Below, piece by piece: positions 1 through 8,361 of a DNA stretch of 64,000 nt. The stretch covers positions 92,838 to 156,837 of the forward strand of contig CASFID010000052.1 of the NCBI GenBank assembly GCA_949294665.1. The letters run 5' to 3'. How positions within the stretch are numbered: the first letter of the stretch is position 1; each line of letters begins with the position of its first letter. The notes beneath the pieces were generated by a model. It saw only the letters and a program-made list of their open reading frames with translations, was not told the origin of the DNA and ran no database searches. Source of the stretch: an uncultured Eubacteriales bacterium. GTDB lineage: Bacteria > Bacillota > Clostridia > Lachnospirales > Lachnospiraceae. The position numbers were made by a program, and so were the translations under genes.

Positions 1-789
1 AAGAATCTGAAAAAAGGGCATCATGAACCGATCATCAAACAGGATCTTCTCGAAGATCTCAAGCAGGGGAATTTCATTGTATGTCTGGTACCGAAAATGG
101 ATACGCAGACAGAAACGGTAGCGGGCGCCGAGGCGGTGGTGCGCTATCACCATAAGGATCTGGGCATCGTAGATCCGGGCAGATATATCAATCTGCTGGA
201 GGAAACAAAACTGTCCCACTATCTGGATCTGTATGTTTTTGAGGAAGTGTGCAAAACACTGCACCGCTGGGAACTTGAAGATATCCCGCTTATCCCTATC
301 GCGGTGAATTTCGCGGGGGCGACGCTCAAGCAGGAGAGCATTGCGGACAAGATGCTTCGTCTTATCCAGAAATATCATGTAAGATGTGAATATCTGGAAG
401 TAGAAGTTTCGGAGTCGGGCAACGACATGAATCAGGAAATGCTTTCCGAGACGAGCAGCAAGATAAGAAAAGCGAATGTGAGAGTGATCCTCGATCATTT
501 TGGGGCGAAGGATTCGAGTTTCTCAATCCTCTCTCTGATGGAATTTGACGGACTCAAGCTCGATAAGAGCCTTATTACAAATATAGTCGGAAACACGCGC
601 AGCCGGATCGTCGCGGAGGCAGTGGTCGACATCTGCCGTCAGCTCGGAGCCTCTGTTCAGGCTTCCGGAGTGGAGACGCAGGATCAGTTTAATGTCTTAA
701 AAGAACTGGGATGTGATTATGCTCAGGGTACCCTGTTTAATAAACCGATCACTATAGAGACGTTTGAAGTCAGGTATCTGAAAGGCTGA
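1..789 (+). CDS. EAL-domain protein, degenerate, 5' end cut by window edge
   Basis: The frame is open from base 1, so the true start lies outside the window; the first internal ATG (97) would remove the start of the EAL fold. EAL domains hydrolyse cyclic di-GMP or, when degenerate, only bind it. Visible motifs: GAEAVVRY in place of EALLRW, the Asn in AVNFAG, Glu in LEVEVSE, the Lys in LKLDK and the QG in YAQGTLFNKP. The metal-binding DDFG motif reads DHFG, and AEGVE reads ASGVE, so two acidic positions are lost. I infer a non-catalytic or weak enzyme, perhaps a sensor or scaffold. It ends 3 bases before the phosphopantetheinyl transferase and is probably cotranscribed with it. Confidence 0.8.
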   Translation, partial: KNLKKGHHEPIIKQDLLEDLKQGNFIVCLVPKMDTQTETVAGAEAVVRYHHKDLGIVDPGRYINLLEETKLSHYLDLYVFEEVCKTLHRWELEDIPLIPIAVNFAGATLKQESIADKMLRLIQKYHVRCEYLEVEVSESGNDMNQEMLSETSSKIRKANVRVILDHFGAKDSSFSILSLMEFDGLKLDKSLITNIVGNTRSRIVAEAVVDICRQLGASVQASGVETQDQFNVLKELGCDYAQGTLFNKPITIETFEVRYLKG

Positions 790-792
790 AGC

Positions 793-1419
793 ATGATAAG
801 AGCATGGATCGCAGACATCACACCGCTTTATGAAGACGACTGTTACAAGAGATACTATGGAATGGTTCCGGACTTCCGCAGACAAAAGGCCGATCAGCTC
901 AAGCGGATCGGGATGAAGGCGCAGAGTATAGGCGTGTGGGCTCTCTGGCAGAAAATACGCAGCGAGTACGGACTGCCGGAAGACGCCAGGTTTAATCTCT
1001 CTCATTCGGGGAAATTCGTCATGTGCGCAGCAGAGACGGACGGCACGACGGCCAGCGTGGGCTGCGATGTGGAAGAGGTGGGCGCGCTCAGGATCAATAT
1101 TGCCAGAAGATTCTTCTGCAGAGAAGAATATGAGACTATAATGAAAGAGAGTTCAGATGAGGAGCGGACAGATCTGTTCTACAGATACTGGGTGCTTAAG
1201 GAAAGCTTTATGAAAGCGACCGGGAAAGGTATGGCGCTCCCCGCCAACTCATTCTGCATCAGACTGGGAGAACCGCCTGTCCTGATAAGACAGCCCGTCG
1301 AGTTTCCGGAGAGATATCATTATCGTGAATACCGGCTGCCTGACGTGCCGTACAGGATGGCGGTCTGCGGAACGGATCAGGAGATTGACGAAGTGCTCCA
1401 CACGGAACTGACTTTATGA
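793..1419 (+). CDS. 4'-phosphopantetheinyl transferase, Sfp type
   Basis: This 208-aa protein should transfer the phosphopantetheine arm of CoA to a Ser of a carrier protein. The family signatures are in order: FNLSHSG at 67-73, GCDVEEV at 90-96 with the Mg-binding acids D92 and E94, RRFFCREEY near 105-113, and the WxxKE helix with W133, K136, E137 and K141 followed by the ATGKGM segment. The length fits the Sfp/Gsp group rather than the shorter AcpS. No carrier protein or synthase lies nearby, so its substrate is unknown. The start follows the upstream stop by 3 bases and has no strong ribosome site of its own, suggesting translational coupling to the EAL gene. Confidence 0.85.
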   Translation: MIRAWIADITPLYEDDCYKRYYGMVPDFRRQKADQLKRIGMKAQSIGVWALWQKIRSEYGLPEDARFNLSHSGKFVMCAAETDGTTASVGCDVEEVGALRINIARRFFCREEYETIMKESSDEERTDLFYRYWVLKESFMKATGKGMALPANSFCIRLGEPPVLIRQPVEFPERYHYREYRLPDVPYRMAVCGTDQEIDEVLHTELTL

Positions 1420-1450
1420 GAGGAGCCCTGCGCGGGCATAAATTCCTCTC
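1418..1450 (+). terminator. Stem-loop after the phosphopantetheinyl transferase
   Basis: A 7-bp stem (GAGAGGA/TCCTCTC) encloses a second GCCC/GGGC stem. It starts inside the stop codon. No T-run follows, so it may be a weak terminator or an mRNA-stabilising hairpin. Confidence 0.4.
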
Positions 1451-1530
1451 CCGGCGCCATATGGCTGACTGTTACTATATACTTTCTGTAAGATAAAGGG
1501 GAATATAAACAGTACATAAGGAGGAAGACC

Positions 1531-2436
1531 ATGGAAGATTTAACATTTGGCGAGCAGATCAAGATCATTCTTGGAAGAAAAGGAATGACTATCAAGCAGC
1601 TGGCCGAGCAGATCGAGATCAGGACAGGAAAAAAGATGTCAAGACAGAATCTCACGCAGCGCCTCGGACGGGATAATTTCCAGGAGCAGGATATGAGAAT
1701 GATCGCGGAGATTCTTGATTGCCCGTTTCATCTGAGCATCCTGTCGGAGATTCCCGCGCAGCCACATAGCAATAGCACAGCGTCTGTGGAGGCGGCGCCT
1801 GCGCGCAGGGACGCGCCAGAGAATACACAGACAAAAAGAGCCGGGGAGGAGAGAGGGTATCAGGAACACCAGGCGGCTGAAGAAGAAGACAGAGTGGAAG
1901 AAAGGGACATGACGATCGAAGAAAGGGATATGACGATCGGAGAACTCTATGAGATCCACAGAGAACTGTCTGAACTCGAGGAGAACGCCAGAGCGGGGGA
2001 ACCCGTAGAAGAGATCAAGAAGGAACTGAAGGAAAAAGTTGAAAAGACGCCCGGAGAAGAAGACGGGACCGTTCGGATACAGACTGTGGGGACAGAGGGC
2101 GGAGCGGCAGGCGCTCCAGGAGAGGACAGCCCCGCCCCGGTCGATGCAGGCGGCGATAAGAACCGCAGGGACCGCGCGGAAGATGATTTTGAACCGGTTA
2201 TTTCCTATCATGACGCAGAGGAAGACAGAGAAAACGGCGAAGTGAATCCGTATACAGGGCGGGAGTACCAGTCCAACAGTGTCCGTATGCATCCGACGAG
2301 GATCGGTTACGTCCAGGTGTACGACCGCACGATCCACAAGTGGACGGATATGACGGAGTGGGCGTTTCTCGGACTGCAGGAGAGAAAAAAGGCTCTGCTC
2401 GGAAAATCATACGAGCCGCCGATCTATCTTGACTGA
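1531..2436 (+). CDS. Helix-turn-helix protein with long acidic linker and conserved C-terminal segment
   Basis: A 301-aa protein with strong ribosome site AGGAGG just upstream. Residues 1-70 look like an XRE-type HTH fold (FGEQIKIILGRKGMTIKQLA, then SRQNLTQRL). Residues 80-235 are a charged, low-complexity linker rich in Glu, Arg and Ala, with a short repeat (EERDMTI twice). Residues 240-301 form a compact tail containing NPYTGREYQSNSV, a WTDMTEWAFLGLQER stretch and a PPIYLD end. I do not recognise the tail. The layout suggests a DNA-binding head joined by a flexible tether to an interaction module. It precedes dgt by 42 bases in the same direction. Confidence 0.6.
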   Translation: MEDLTFGEQIKIILGRKGMTIKQLAEQIEIRTGKKMSRQNLTQRLGRDNFQEQDMRMIAEILDCPFHLSILSEIPAQPHSNSTASVEAAPARRDAPENTQTKRAGEERGYQEHQAAEEEDRVEERDMTIEERDMTIGELYEIHRELSELEENARAGEPVEEIKKELKEKVEKTPGEEDGTVRIQTVGTEGGAAGAPGEDSPAPVDAGGDKNRRDRAEDDFEPVISYHDAEEDRENGEVNPYTGREYQSNSVRMHPTRIGYVQVYDRTIHKWTDMTEWAFLGLQERKKALLGKSYEPPIYLD

Positions 2437-2478
2437 CAGCAGGATGCGAATACTGGAATAAGGAAAGGAGCAGGACAG

Positions 2479-3885
2479 ATGGAGTGGAAAACACTGCTGT
2501 CTCCGAGGCGTGAAAGGGAGAACCCGGGAAAACTGCGGTCAGCTGACTTGAGAAGTGAGTTTGAGAAAGATTATCATCGCATCATCGGGAGTGCGTCTTT
2601 CAGACGCCTGCAGGATAAGACTCAGGTATTTCCTCTGGATCAGAGCGATTTTATACGGACGAGACTGACGCATTCTCTGGAAGTATCGTCCCTGGGAAAG
2701 TCTCTGGGACAGAATATAGGAGAAAATATCCTTAAGTTCCGCGGACATTCGGGGTTTACACCACAGATGAAAGAAGACATCTCGCACATTCTGGAATGTG
2801 CCGGTCTGATACACGATATCGGGAATCCGCCCTTTGGACATTTCGGGGAGACCGCAATCCGCGAATGGTTTGCGAGAAATCTCCCCGTACTTATTTTCAA
2901 AGGGAAACCTGTGGGAGACATACTCACTGACCGGATGAAACAGGATTTTCTTCATTTTGAAGGCAATGCACAGGCTCTGCGTCTTGTCACGAAGCTCCAC
3001 TATCTTGTGGATGAGCATGGAATGAATCTGACGTTTGCCCTGCTCAACACGATTATCAAATATCCGGTCCCGTCTACGGCCATCCGTAAGGACAGCGGCA
3101 ATATCAAAGAGAAGAAGATGGGATATTATCTGGCCGACGAGGAAGTGTTCAAAAAGGTGACCGAGACTACAGGAGCCGGCGGAAACAGGCATCCTCTCAC
3201 ATATATCCTGGAAGCGGCAGATGATCTTGCTTATAAGACTGCAGATATCGAGGATGCGTTTGTGAAAGGTTTTATTACCTTTCAGACGCTGGAGAAGGAA
3301 CTGGAGCCACTGGAAAAAAGCGCCGGACAGTCGCCTTTCAGACCGCTGGACAAACTGCATCAGCTCCGGGAGCGCGGGCTGAAACGAGGAGTCAGCAATC
3401 CGGAGTCCTACGCGGTCAAGAACTGGATCATCAGTCTGCAGGGATTCCTGATCAACTGTGCGACTTTCGGATTTACCTCTCATTATGACAGTATCATGGA
3501 GGGGGCATGCAGACAGGATCTGTTCGCAGGCACGTTCGGAGAGAAACTGATAGAACTGCTGGGAGATATGGCGTCCCGCTATGTATTTTCCTCTATGGAG
3601 ATCTACAAGATGGAGGTGGCGGAGGCGGCTATCCTGGATGCGCTTATGGACAAGCTGGTCCGGGCGGTGCTGTATTATGACACAGATATCAGGCAGGATA
3701 CGATCGATATGCGTGTCATATCATTTATATCTGACAATTATAAAAATGCCTACAGGCTGAATTCGGCCGGCAGGAGTGAAGCGGAGAAACTGTATCTCCG
3801 CCTGCTCCTTGTGACCGACTATGTGTGCGGCATGACTGACAGCTATGCGAAACGTTTATATCAGGAGATGAACGGACTTATCTGA
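2479..3885 (+). CDS. dgt: Deoxyguanosinetriphosphate triphosphohydrolase (dGTPase)
   Basis: A 468-aa HD-domain enzyme that cleaves dGTP to deoxyguanosine and triphosphate, shaping dNTP pools. Early RLQDKTQVF and RTRLTHSLEV (metal-ligand H65) are typical; the HD pair is H112-D113 in HDIGNPPFGHFGE; ILEAADDLAYKTADIEDA holds the third metal-ligand Asp. The length matches the longer Firmicutes Dgt group. A good ribosome site (AAAGGAG) precedes the ATG. Its last 8 bases overlap the convergent gene on the other strand. Its physiological dNTP preference cannot be judged from sequence. Confidence 0.92.
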   Translation: MEWKTLLSPRRERENPGKLRSADLRSEFEKDYHRIIGSASFRRLQDKTQVFPLDQSDFIRTRLTHSLEVSSLGKSLGQNIGENILKFRGHSGFTPQMKEDISHILECAGLIHDIGNPPFGHFGETAIREWFARNLPVLIFKGKPVGDILTDRMKQDFLHFEGNAQALRLVTKLHYLVDEHGMNLTFALLNTIIKYPVPSTAIRKDSGNIKEKKMGYYLADEEVFKKVTETTGAGGNRHPLTYILEAADDLAYKTADIEDAFVKGFITFQTLEKELEPLEKSAGQSPFRPLDKLHQLRERGLKRGVSNPESYAVKNWIISLQGFLINCATFGFTSHYDSIMEGACRQDLFAGTFGEKLIELLGDMASRYVFSSMEIYKMEVAEAAILDALMDKLVRAVLYYDTDIRQDTIDMRVISFISDNYKNAYRLNSAGRSEAEKLYLRLLLVTDYVCGMTDSYAKRLYQEMNGLI

Positions 3886-4855
3886 CGTTGTCATCCTGAC
3901 GGAAATCGCCGGCTGAGCCGCATGGCCCCACACACCGGCACCAGTGTCCGAAATCCGCCCCGTCATTTCGCTCGTTCTCACTCAAGCCGGCCGCAGATAT
4001 ATAGGCTCGGGTGAACCTGGGAAAACCGAAGAGATCTGCCGCGCGCGCCTCATGTGGATCGTAGATGCCCGGGACTCCAAGCCATAACCGGTCGTTTTCT
4101 TCAATGAGCAGCAGATGGCCGTAATTGCGGCAGCCGTGGAGCAGAAAACTGTTGTTGGCGAGATGCCAGAATCTGCGCGGGAGAATTGAAAGATCGGACC
4201 GCCGGATCTTCTTTACCCGGGGCAGCTCTGCGGATTCGGCAGATTCCAGCGACATTTCCCCGGCAGATCCCGGAGCGGACTTTTCCGGCGTTTTGGATGC
4301 TTCTTCCGCTGTGGAGGAGCTTGTTTTTTTCTCCTCCGTATTTTCTGCCTCGTCTGCTGTCTCCTGCGGGGAGCCGGGCGGTTCTGCCTCGTCTGTTGTC
4401 TCCTGTGGGGAGCCGGGCGGTTCTGCCTCGTCTGCTGTCTCCTGCGGGGAGTCGGATGTGTTCTGATCGGTCAGTAGAAGCATATCTGTACTTACATTGA
4501 AGAAAAATGACGATGCCATCCAGAACAGCTGGAGTGACTTCCCTGCAAACCGGATCAGAAATCCGTCGATCTGTGTAAGGGATCGGTTCTGCGGAAAATG
4601 GATTTCCGATACGGACAGGCGGACTGCTATGTTTCTGCCGCAACAGTTCAGATCGGCTATATGTGCGCCGATCAGATGTTCCTGCTCGCGGTAAAACGCG
4701 ATCAGTTCAAGAGCGGACGAGTTCCCGGCAGAGACGCCTTTCGCATGTATCTGCAGGATGCATGACTGATAATGGCGCGAGACCTTGATAAATCCTACGT
4801 TGCGCCGGCGGTTTGCGTTTTCATATTCATATAGATAATAAGTACCCGGATTCAT
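3878..4855 (-). CDS. DUF6128-like protein with 13-residue acidic repeats
   Basis: A 325-aa protein of unknown function. The N-terminal ~120 residues form one predicted globular region (YLYEYENANRRRNVGFIKVS start). The middle is a low-complexity hinge made of three 13-aa units of the type SPQETADEAEPPG, then Glu/Ser/Ala-rich sequence. The C-terminal part (FWHLANNSFLLHGCRNYGHL, WLGVPGIYDPHEARAADLFG, FGHWCR) resembles, from memory, the Lachnospiraceae DUF6128 domain. No signal peptide or membrane span is visible. It is convergent with dgt, overlapping by 8 bp, and divergent from tadA. Confidence 0.65.
   Translation of the reverse strand: MNPGTYYLYEYENANRRRNVGFIKVSRHYQSCILQIHAKGVSAGNSSALELIAFYREQEHLIGAHIADLNCCGRNIAVRLSVSEIHFPQNRSLTQIDGFLIRFAGKSLQLFWMASSFFFNVSTDMLLLTDQNTSDSPQETADEAEPPGSPQETTDEAEPPGSPQETADEAENTEEKKTSSSTAEEASKTPEKSAPGSAGEMSLESAESAELPRVKKIRRSDLSILPRRFWHLANNSFLLHGCRNYGHLLLIEENDRLWLGVPGIYDPHEARAADLFGFPRFTRAYISAAGLSENERNDGADFGHWCRCVGPCGSAGDFRQDDNVR
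4350..4451 (-). repeat. 39-bp tandem repeat, about 2.6 copies, in the DUF6128-like gene
   Basis: Units beginning near 4350, 4389 and 4428 differ by only a few bases and keep the reading frame, giving the SPQET(A/T)DEAEPPG peptide repeat. Such coding minisatellites can change copy number by slippage. Confidence 0.85.
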
Positions 4856-4963
4856 AGTTTACCTCTGATCTTGTCTCTTTTCAGTTTAGTTTATTCCCTG
4901 AGACCGGAAAAAAGAACAGAACGGGAACGGAACAGGGCACAAAACCGGGAGGAAAGGAAATAT

Positions 4964-5479
4964 ATGTCCACGGAGAGAACAGATATCGGTACAGAACAGA
5001 GGAATCTTGATGAAAAATATATGCGCGAAGCGATCCGGCAGGCGAAAAAAGCCTACAAACTGGATGAAACGCCCATCGGCTGTGTGATCGTCCATGACGG
5101 GAAAATCATAGGCAGAGGATATAACCGCAGGAATACGGACAAGAGCCCGCTCGCACATGCGGAGATATCCGCGATCAGGAAGGCGGGAAAGAAGCTGGGA
5201 GACTGGCGCCTGGAGGAGTGTACTCTCTATGTGACACTGGAGCCGTGCCAGATGTGCGCCGGAGCGATCGTGCAGTCGCGCATCCCCCGGGTAGTGGTCG
5301 GATGTATGAACCCCAAAGCCGGGTGCGCCGGCTCGATCCTTAATCTGCTGGATGTAAAAGAGTTCAATCATCAGGCGGAGCTTACCACCGGGGTGCTCGG
5401 GGAAGAGTGCAGCGCACTGATGACAGGATTTTTCCGCGAACTGCGGGACCGGAAGAAGATGCAGAAGAAGTCGCTGTAG
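4964..5479 (+). CDS. tadA: tRNA-specific adenosine deaminase
   Basis: Deaminates A34 to inosine in the tRNA-Arg(ACG) anticodon. The zinc-deaminase signature is complete: H65-A-E67 in LAHAEISAI and C95/C98 in EPCQMC. The frame is open upstream to 4871, but the ATG at 4964 has a good ribosome site (GGAGGAAAGG) and gives the family's usual size (171 aa), so I choose it. The C-terminal MTGFFREL region is typical. Transcribed away from the DUF6128-like gene and closed by a terminator. Confidence 0.93.
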   Translation: MSTERTDIGTEQRNLDEKYMREAIRQAKKAYKLDETPIGCVIVHDGKIIGRGYNRRNTDKSPLAHAEISAIRKAGKKLGDWRLEECTLYVTLEPCQMCAGAIVQSRIPRVVVGCMNPKAGCAGSILNLLDVKEFNHQAELTTGVLGEECSALMTGFFRELRDRKKMQKKSL

Positions 5480-5488
5480 ATAAAGAAA

Positions 5489-5517
5489 AACCCCTCCGGA
5501 TCAGGAGAGGTTTTTTT
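5489..5517. terminator. Bidirectional rho-independent terminator between tadA and the DUF2798-like gene
   Basis: A near-perfect stem (AACCCCTCC/GGAGAGGTT, one mismatch) is flanked by seven T on the plus side and an A-rich run on the other, so it can end transcription of both convergent genes. It overlaps the stop codon of the minus-strand gene. Confidence 0.8.
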
Positions 5518-5995
5518 CTGCTGTGAGAACTTTTTCTTTCTCACGGAATATCTGTCTGAACAGAAAGCGGACGAACGGTCCGGCGTACAACATCTGCCAG
5601 AAGAATGCGACCGGAAAGTTCAGCGCAGCGGTCTGCAGCCATACTGCAATAAACTGGCTTCCGGCTTCTTTGAATAAGATTGTCGCAGCGAGGCTCATGA
5701 GCGGACACATCCATGCGACAGATACTACAGAGATCACAACAACAAGATGGAACGGATTTTCCTTTTCCGGATCCACGATGCGGAACGCGGCTTTCTTTGC
5801 GAAATGTCCCACAAAAAAGAAATCCAGTATAAAAGCGATCGGAGCCATGATCACAAATTCATGAAAAGCGGACAGAAATACGGTATTGTCCATACCGCCC
5901 GTATTCAAAGCGATGTTATAGCAGATCATTGCATAGACCATGACGAATACCATCATAATGGTAAAAATTATTTCCTGGAACTTGGTTTTTGGCAT
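5501..5995 (-). CDS. DUF2798-like four-helix membrane protein
   Basis: A 164-aa membrane protein beginning MPKTKFQEIIFTIMMVFVMV, typical of the DUF2798 family, whose members carry paired two-helix units. Four hydrophobic segments are visible near residues 9-30, 42-65, 80-105 and 118-142, followed by a short basic/acidic cytoplasmic tail. The function is unknown. A strong ribosome site (AAGGAGGA) lies 7 bases before the ATG. It shares a bidirectional terminator with tadA. Confidence 0.78.
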   Translation of the reverse strand: MPKTKFQEIIFTIMMVFVMVYAMICYNIALNTGGMDNTVFLSAFHEFVIMAPIAFILDFFFVGHFAKKAAFRIVDPEKENPFHLVVVISVVSVAWMCPLMSLAATILFKEAGSQFIAVWLQTAALNFPVAFFWQMLYAGPFVRFLFRQIFREKEKVLTAEKNLS

Positions 5996-6096
5996 AAAAA
6001 ATCCTCCTTGATGACAATAAACAGAAAAATGTGTTGTTCGTTATCATTCAGGAGAATGTGCGTTTCCAATAAGACCAAAAATCCGTTATTCTTTTT

Positions 6097-6360
6097 TACG
6101 TGCATTGCGCTTCGAGCTTGATCCACAGTCGTTACCCCGGCAGTTAACTCAGTCCAGGCGCCCTCACGGCACCCGGGAGGTCCTGCTTAGTGCTGCTCCG
6201 TTCCCGACCTGACACGGTTCACAGGTTCCCGTCGCGTGAGACCCGGACATCAACGTCACTTACCGGGGGCAGCCCTGCAGACTGCCGCCCTCTGCGCAAT
6301 ATCACCCCTGCTATAGCGGATTGCAGGTACAAGGTACCGCTAACACCCCGGCTGCACGAG
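6097..6360 (-). ncRNA. ffs: Signal recognition particle RNA, large bacterial type with Alu domain
   Basis: Read on the minus strand, the sequence contains the SRP hallmarks in order: GGTGTTAGCGG, TGTACCTGCAATCCGCTATA (Alu domain), GGGAACCTGTGAACC, then GTCAGGTCGGGAACGGAGCA, the apical helix 8 loop bound by Ffh. The 5' CGTGCA (6353-6358) pairs with TGCACG at the 3' end (6099-6104), closing a molecule of about 264 nt. Layout and conserved blocks match the B. subtilis scRNA, including an Alu domain absent from E. coli 4.5S RNA. A consensus promoter lies directly upstream. The exact 3' end is uncertain because no clear T-run follows. Confidence 0.93.
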
Positions 6361-6365
6361 CTTTA

Positions 6366-6394
6366 ATTTTACATGGTTTTCATGTAAATGTCAA
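6366..6394 (-). promoter_or_regulatory. Promoter of the SRP RNA
   Basis: On the minus strand TTGACA (6389-6394), a 17-bp spacer and TAAAAT (6366-6371) form a near-perfect sigma-A promoter. The predicted start at about 6359 matches the 5' edge of the SRP RNA. Confidence 0.88.
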
Positions 6395-6488
6395 CGGATG
6401 AGAGTGAGAAAATTGTAACAGATGTAAGAAATTGAAGAAATGCATAATTGATGATAAAATAGTCTGAAAAACAGAACGGAGTGCGCAG

Positions 6489-8216
6489 ATGAACATTCTT
6501 TTAGCGGCGATAAATGCAAAATATATTCATTCCAATCTTGCGGTGTACAGTCTGAAAGCCTATGCCCGGAAGTATGCTGATGAGATCAGGATCGCAGAGT
6601 ATACGATCAACCAGACGGCGGATGAGATCCTGATGGATATTTACGGGCGGCGGCCGGATCTCCTGTGTTTTTCCTGTTATCTGTGGAATATCAGTTATGT
6701 AAAGCGGCTGATACGGGAGATCCCCAAAGTACTTCCCGGGGTAAGGATATGGCTTGGCGGTCCGGAGGTTTCTTATAGCGCAGAGAAAATACTGAAAGAA
6801 TACCCTGAACTGTCAGGGATCATGTGCGGGGAGGGTGAAGAGACATTCCTTGAACTCGCGGAATACTGCCATGCAGAAGAAGCGGCGTCAGACGGCGCTA
6901 TGCCGGCGCCCGGGCCGTCTCTGTCAGAGATACGCGGGATCGTGTATCGGGACGGCGGGGGGAATGTCCGGGTTACCTCGTCCCGTCCGGCGATTGAACT
7001 GAGCCGTGTTCCGTTTGCATATGAGCATATCGGAGACTTTCAGAACCGGATCATCTATTACGAGTCGAGCAGGGGCTGCCCGTTCTCGTGCAGCTACTGT
7101 CTGTCTTCTATCGACAGATGCCTCCGTTTCCGGGACGTTGAGCTTGTGAAGAGGGAGATCCAGTTTTTTATCGATCATGAAGTGCCCCAGGTGAAATTCG
7201 TAGACCGGACATTCAACTGCCGCCATGACCATGCCATGGAAGTGTGGAGATATATCAAAGACCATGACAGAGGCATTACAAATTTTCATTTCGAGGCGGC
7301 GGCAGATCTTCTCAATACAGATGAGATCGAGCTGATCCGTAGCATGCGTCCGGGCCTTATCCAGCTTGAGATCGGCGTACAGTCCACCAATGAGAGGACT
7401 ATATGTGAGATCAAAAGGAAGATGGATCTGGCACGGGTAGAACGCGCGGTGGACCTGGTCCGTGAGAACAGGAATGTTCACCAGCATCTGGATCTGATCG
7501 CGGGGCTTCCCTTTGAAGACTATGACAGCTTCGCGAAATCATTTGACCGCGTATACTCCATGAGACCGGACCAGCTTCAGCTGGGATTTCTGAAAGTGCT
7601 GAAAGGCTCGCTCATGCATGAGAGAGCAGAGGAATACGGACTCGTGTATCAGGACGGACCTCCTTATGAAGTCCTGTCGACGAAATGGCTGCCCTATTCC
7701 GATGTGATCCGACTTAAAAAGATCGAGGAGATGGTAGAAGTCTATTACAACAGCGGGCAGTTCAGAAATACGGCAGAGCACATAGAGAAAGAGTTTTCGG
7801 GGCCCTTTGCCATGTACAGCGCGCTGGCGTCATACTATGAGAAGAACGGTCTTTTTAAGATCAGCCACTCCAGGATCGCGAGATATGAGATCTTATACCG
7901 TTTTCTGAAAGAGCGCGTCCCGGATGCCAAAAACATGGATGAATATACAGAGTGGTTGACATTGGACCTGTATCTGAGGGATAATGTGAAAAACCGTCCC
8001 CGGTTTCTCCCGGAGAATAAGGTTGGGCATGACGAGGCGGCTTCCTTCTATAAAAGAGAGGAAGAAGAACGGCGGTATCTGAGAAGTTACAGGGGATATG
8101 ACAGGCGCCAGATGCGCAAGATGACGCATCTGGAGCGGCTCTTCGGAAGACTGATTCTCTTTGATTACCGGGAGAGAGATCCGCTGAGCGGTGATGCGGC
8201 AATATATCAGATATAA
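6489..8216 (+). CDS. B12-binding/radical SAM protein (DUF4080 type)
   Basis: A 575-aa protein. Residues 1-125 form a cobalamin-binding-like Rossmann fold (LLAAINAKYIHSNLAVYSL, LGGPEVSY, IMCGEGEETF). The radical SAM core follows with the CxxxCxxC cluster motif at C197, C201 and C204 (GCPFSCSYC), and EIGVQSTN and HLDLIAGLPFE further on. The C-terminal ~200 residues (STKWLPYSDV onward) match the DUF4080 extension as I recall it. Members are common in Clostridia; the substrate is unknown. The B12 domain lacks an obvious DxHxxG motif, so cobalamin binding is uncertain. A 33-codon gene follows at once. Confidence 0.85.
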   Translation: MNILLAAINAKYIHSNLAVYSLKAYARKYADEIRIAEYTINQTADEILMDIYGRRPDLLCFSCYLWNISYVKRLIREIPKVLPGVRIWLGGPEVSYSAEKILKEYPELSGIMCGEGEETFLELAEYCHAEEAASDGAMPAPGPSLSEIRGIVYRDGGGNVRVTSSRPAIELSRVPFAYEHIGDFQNRIIYYESSRGCPFSCSYCLSSIDRCLRFRDVELVKREIQFFIDHEVPQVKFVDRTFNCRHDHAMEVWRYIKDHDRGITNFHFEAAADLLNTDEIELIRSMRPGLIQLEIGVQSTNERTICEIKRKMDLARVERAVDLVRENRNVHQHLDLIAGLPFEDYDSFAKSFDRVYSMRPDQLQLGFLKVLKGSLMHERAEEYGLVYQDGPPYEVLSTKWLPYSDVIRLKKIEEMVEVYYNSGQFRNTAEHIEKEFSGPFAMYSALASYYEKNGLFKISHSRIARYEILYRFLKERVPDAKNMDEYTEWLTLDLYLRDNVKNRPRFLPENKVGHDEAASFYKREEEERRYLRSYRGYDRRQMRKMTHLERLFGRLILFDYRERDPLSGDAAIYQI

Positions 8217-8232
8217 GAAAGGAAATATTACA

Positions 8233-8334
8233 ATGAATTTTCATGATAAAAAGGTCAGACGGATCATTTCTATTATTATACTCCTACTGATCGTAGCTAT
8301 GGTGGTGACAATGGTGCTGCCGTACATTGTATAA
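8233..8334 (+). CDS. 33-aa single-span membrane miniprotein
   Basis: A short frame with ribosome site AGAAAGGAAA and ATG start. It encodes a basic head (NFHDKKVRR), one hydrophobic helix of about 20 residues rich in Ile, Leu and Val, and a short PYIV tail. Size and design recall small stress-related membrane proteins such as Prli42, but the sequence match is too weak to assign it. It sits between the radical SAM gene (16 bases upstream) and the AIR-synthase-like gene, all on one strand. Confidence 0.6.
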   Translation: MNFHDKKVRRIISIIILLLIVAMVVTMVLPYIV

Positions 8335-8361
8335 ACAGAGGCGGTATCAGAGGTGAACAGG

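Noticed and set aside
4871-4963. Upstream extension of tadA to 4871
   Set aside because: The extra 31 residues are Arg/Glu-rich and not family-like, and they read through the good ribosome site used by ATG 4964.
8353-8361. GTG start for the AIR-synthase-like gene
   Set aside because: It overlaps the AGAGG ribosome site that fits ATG 8362.
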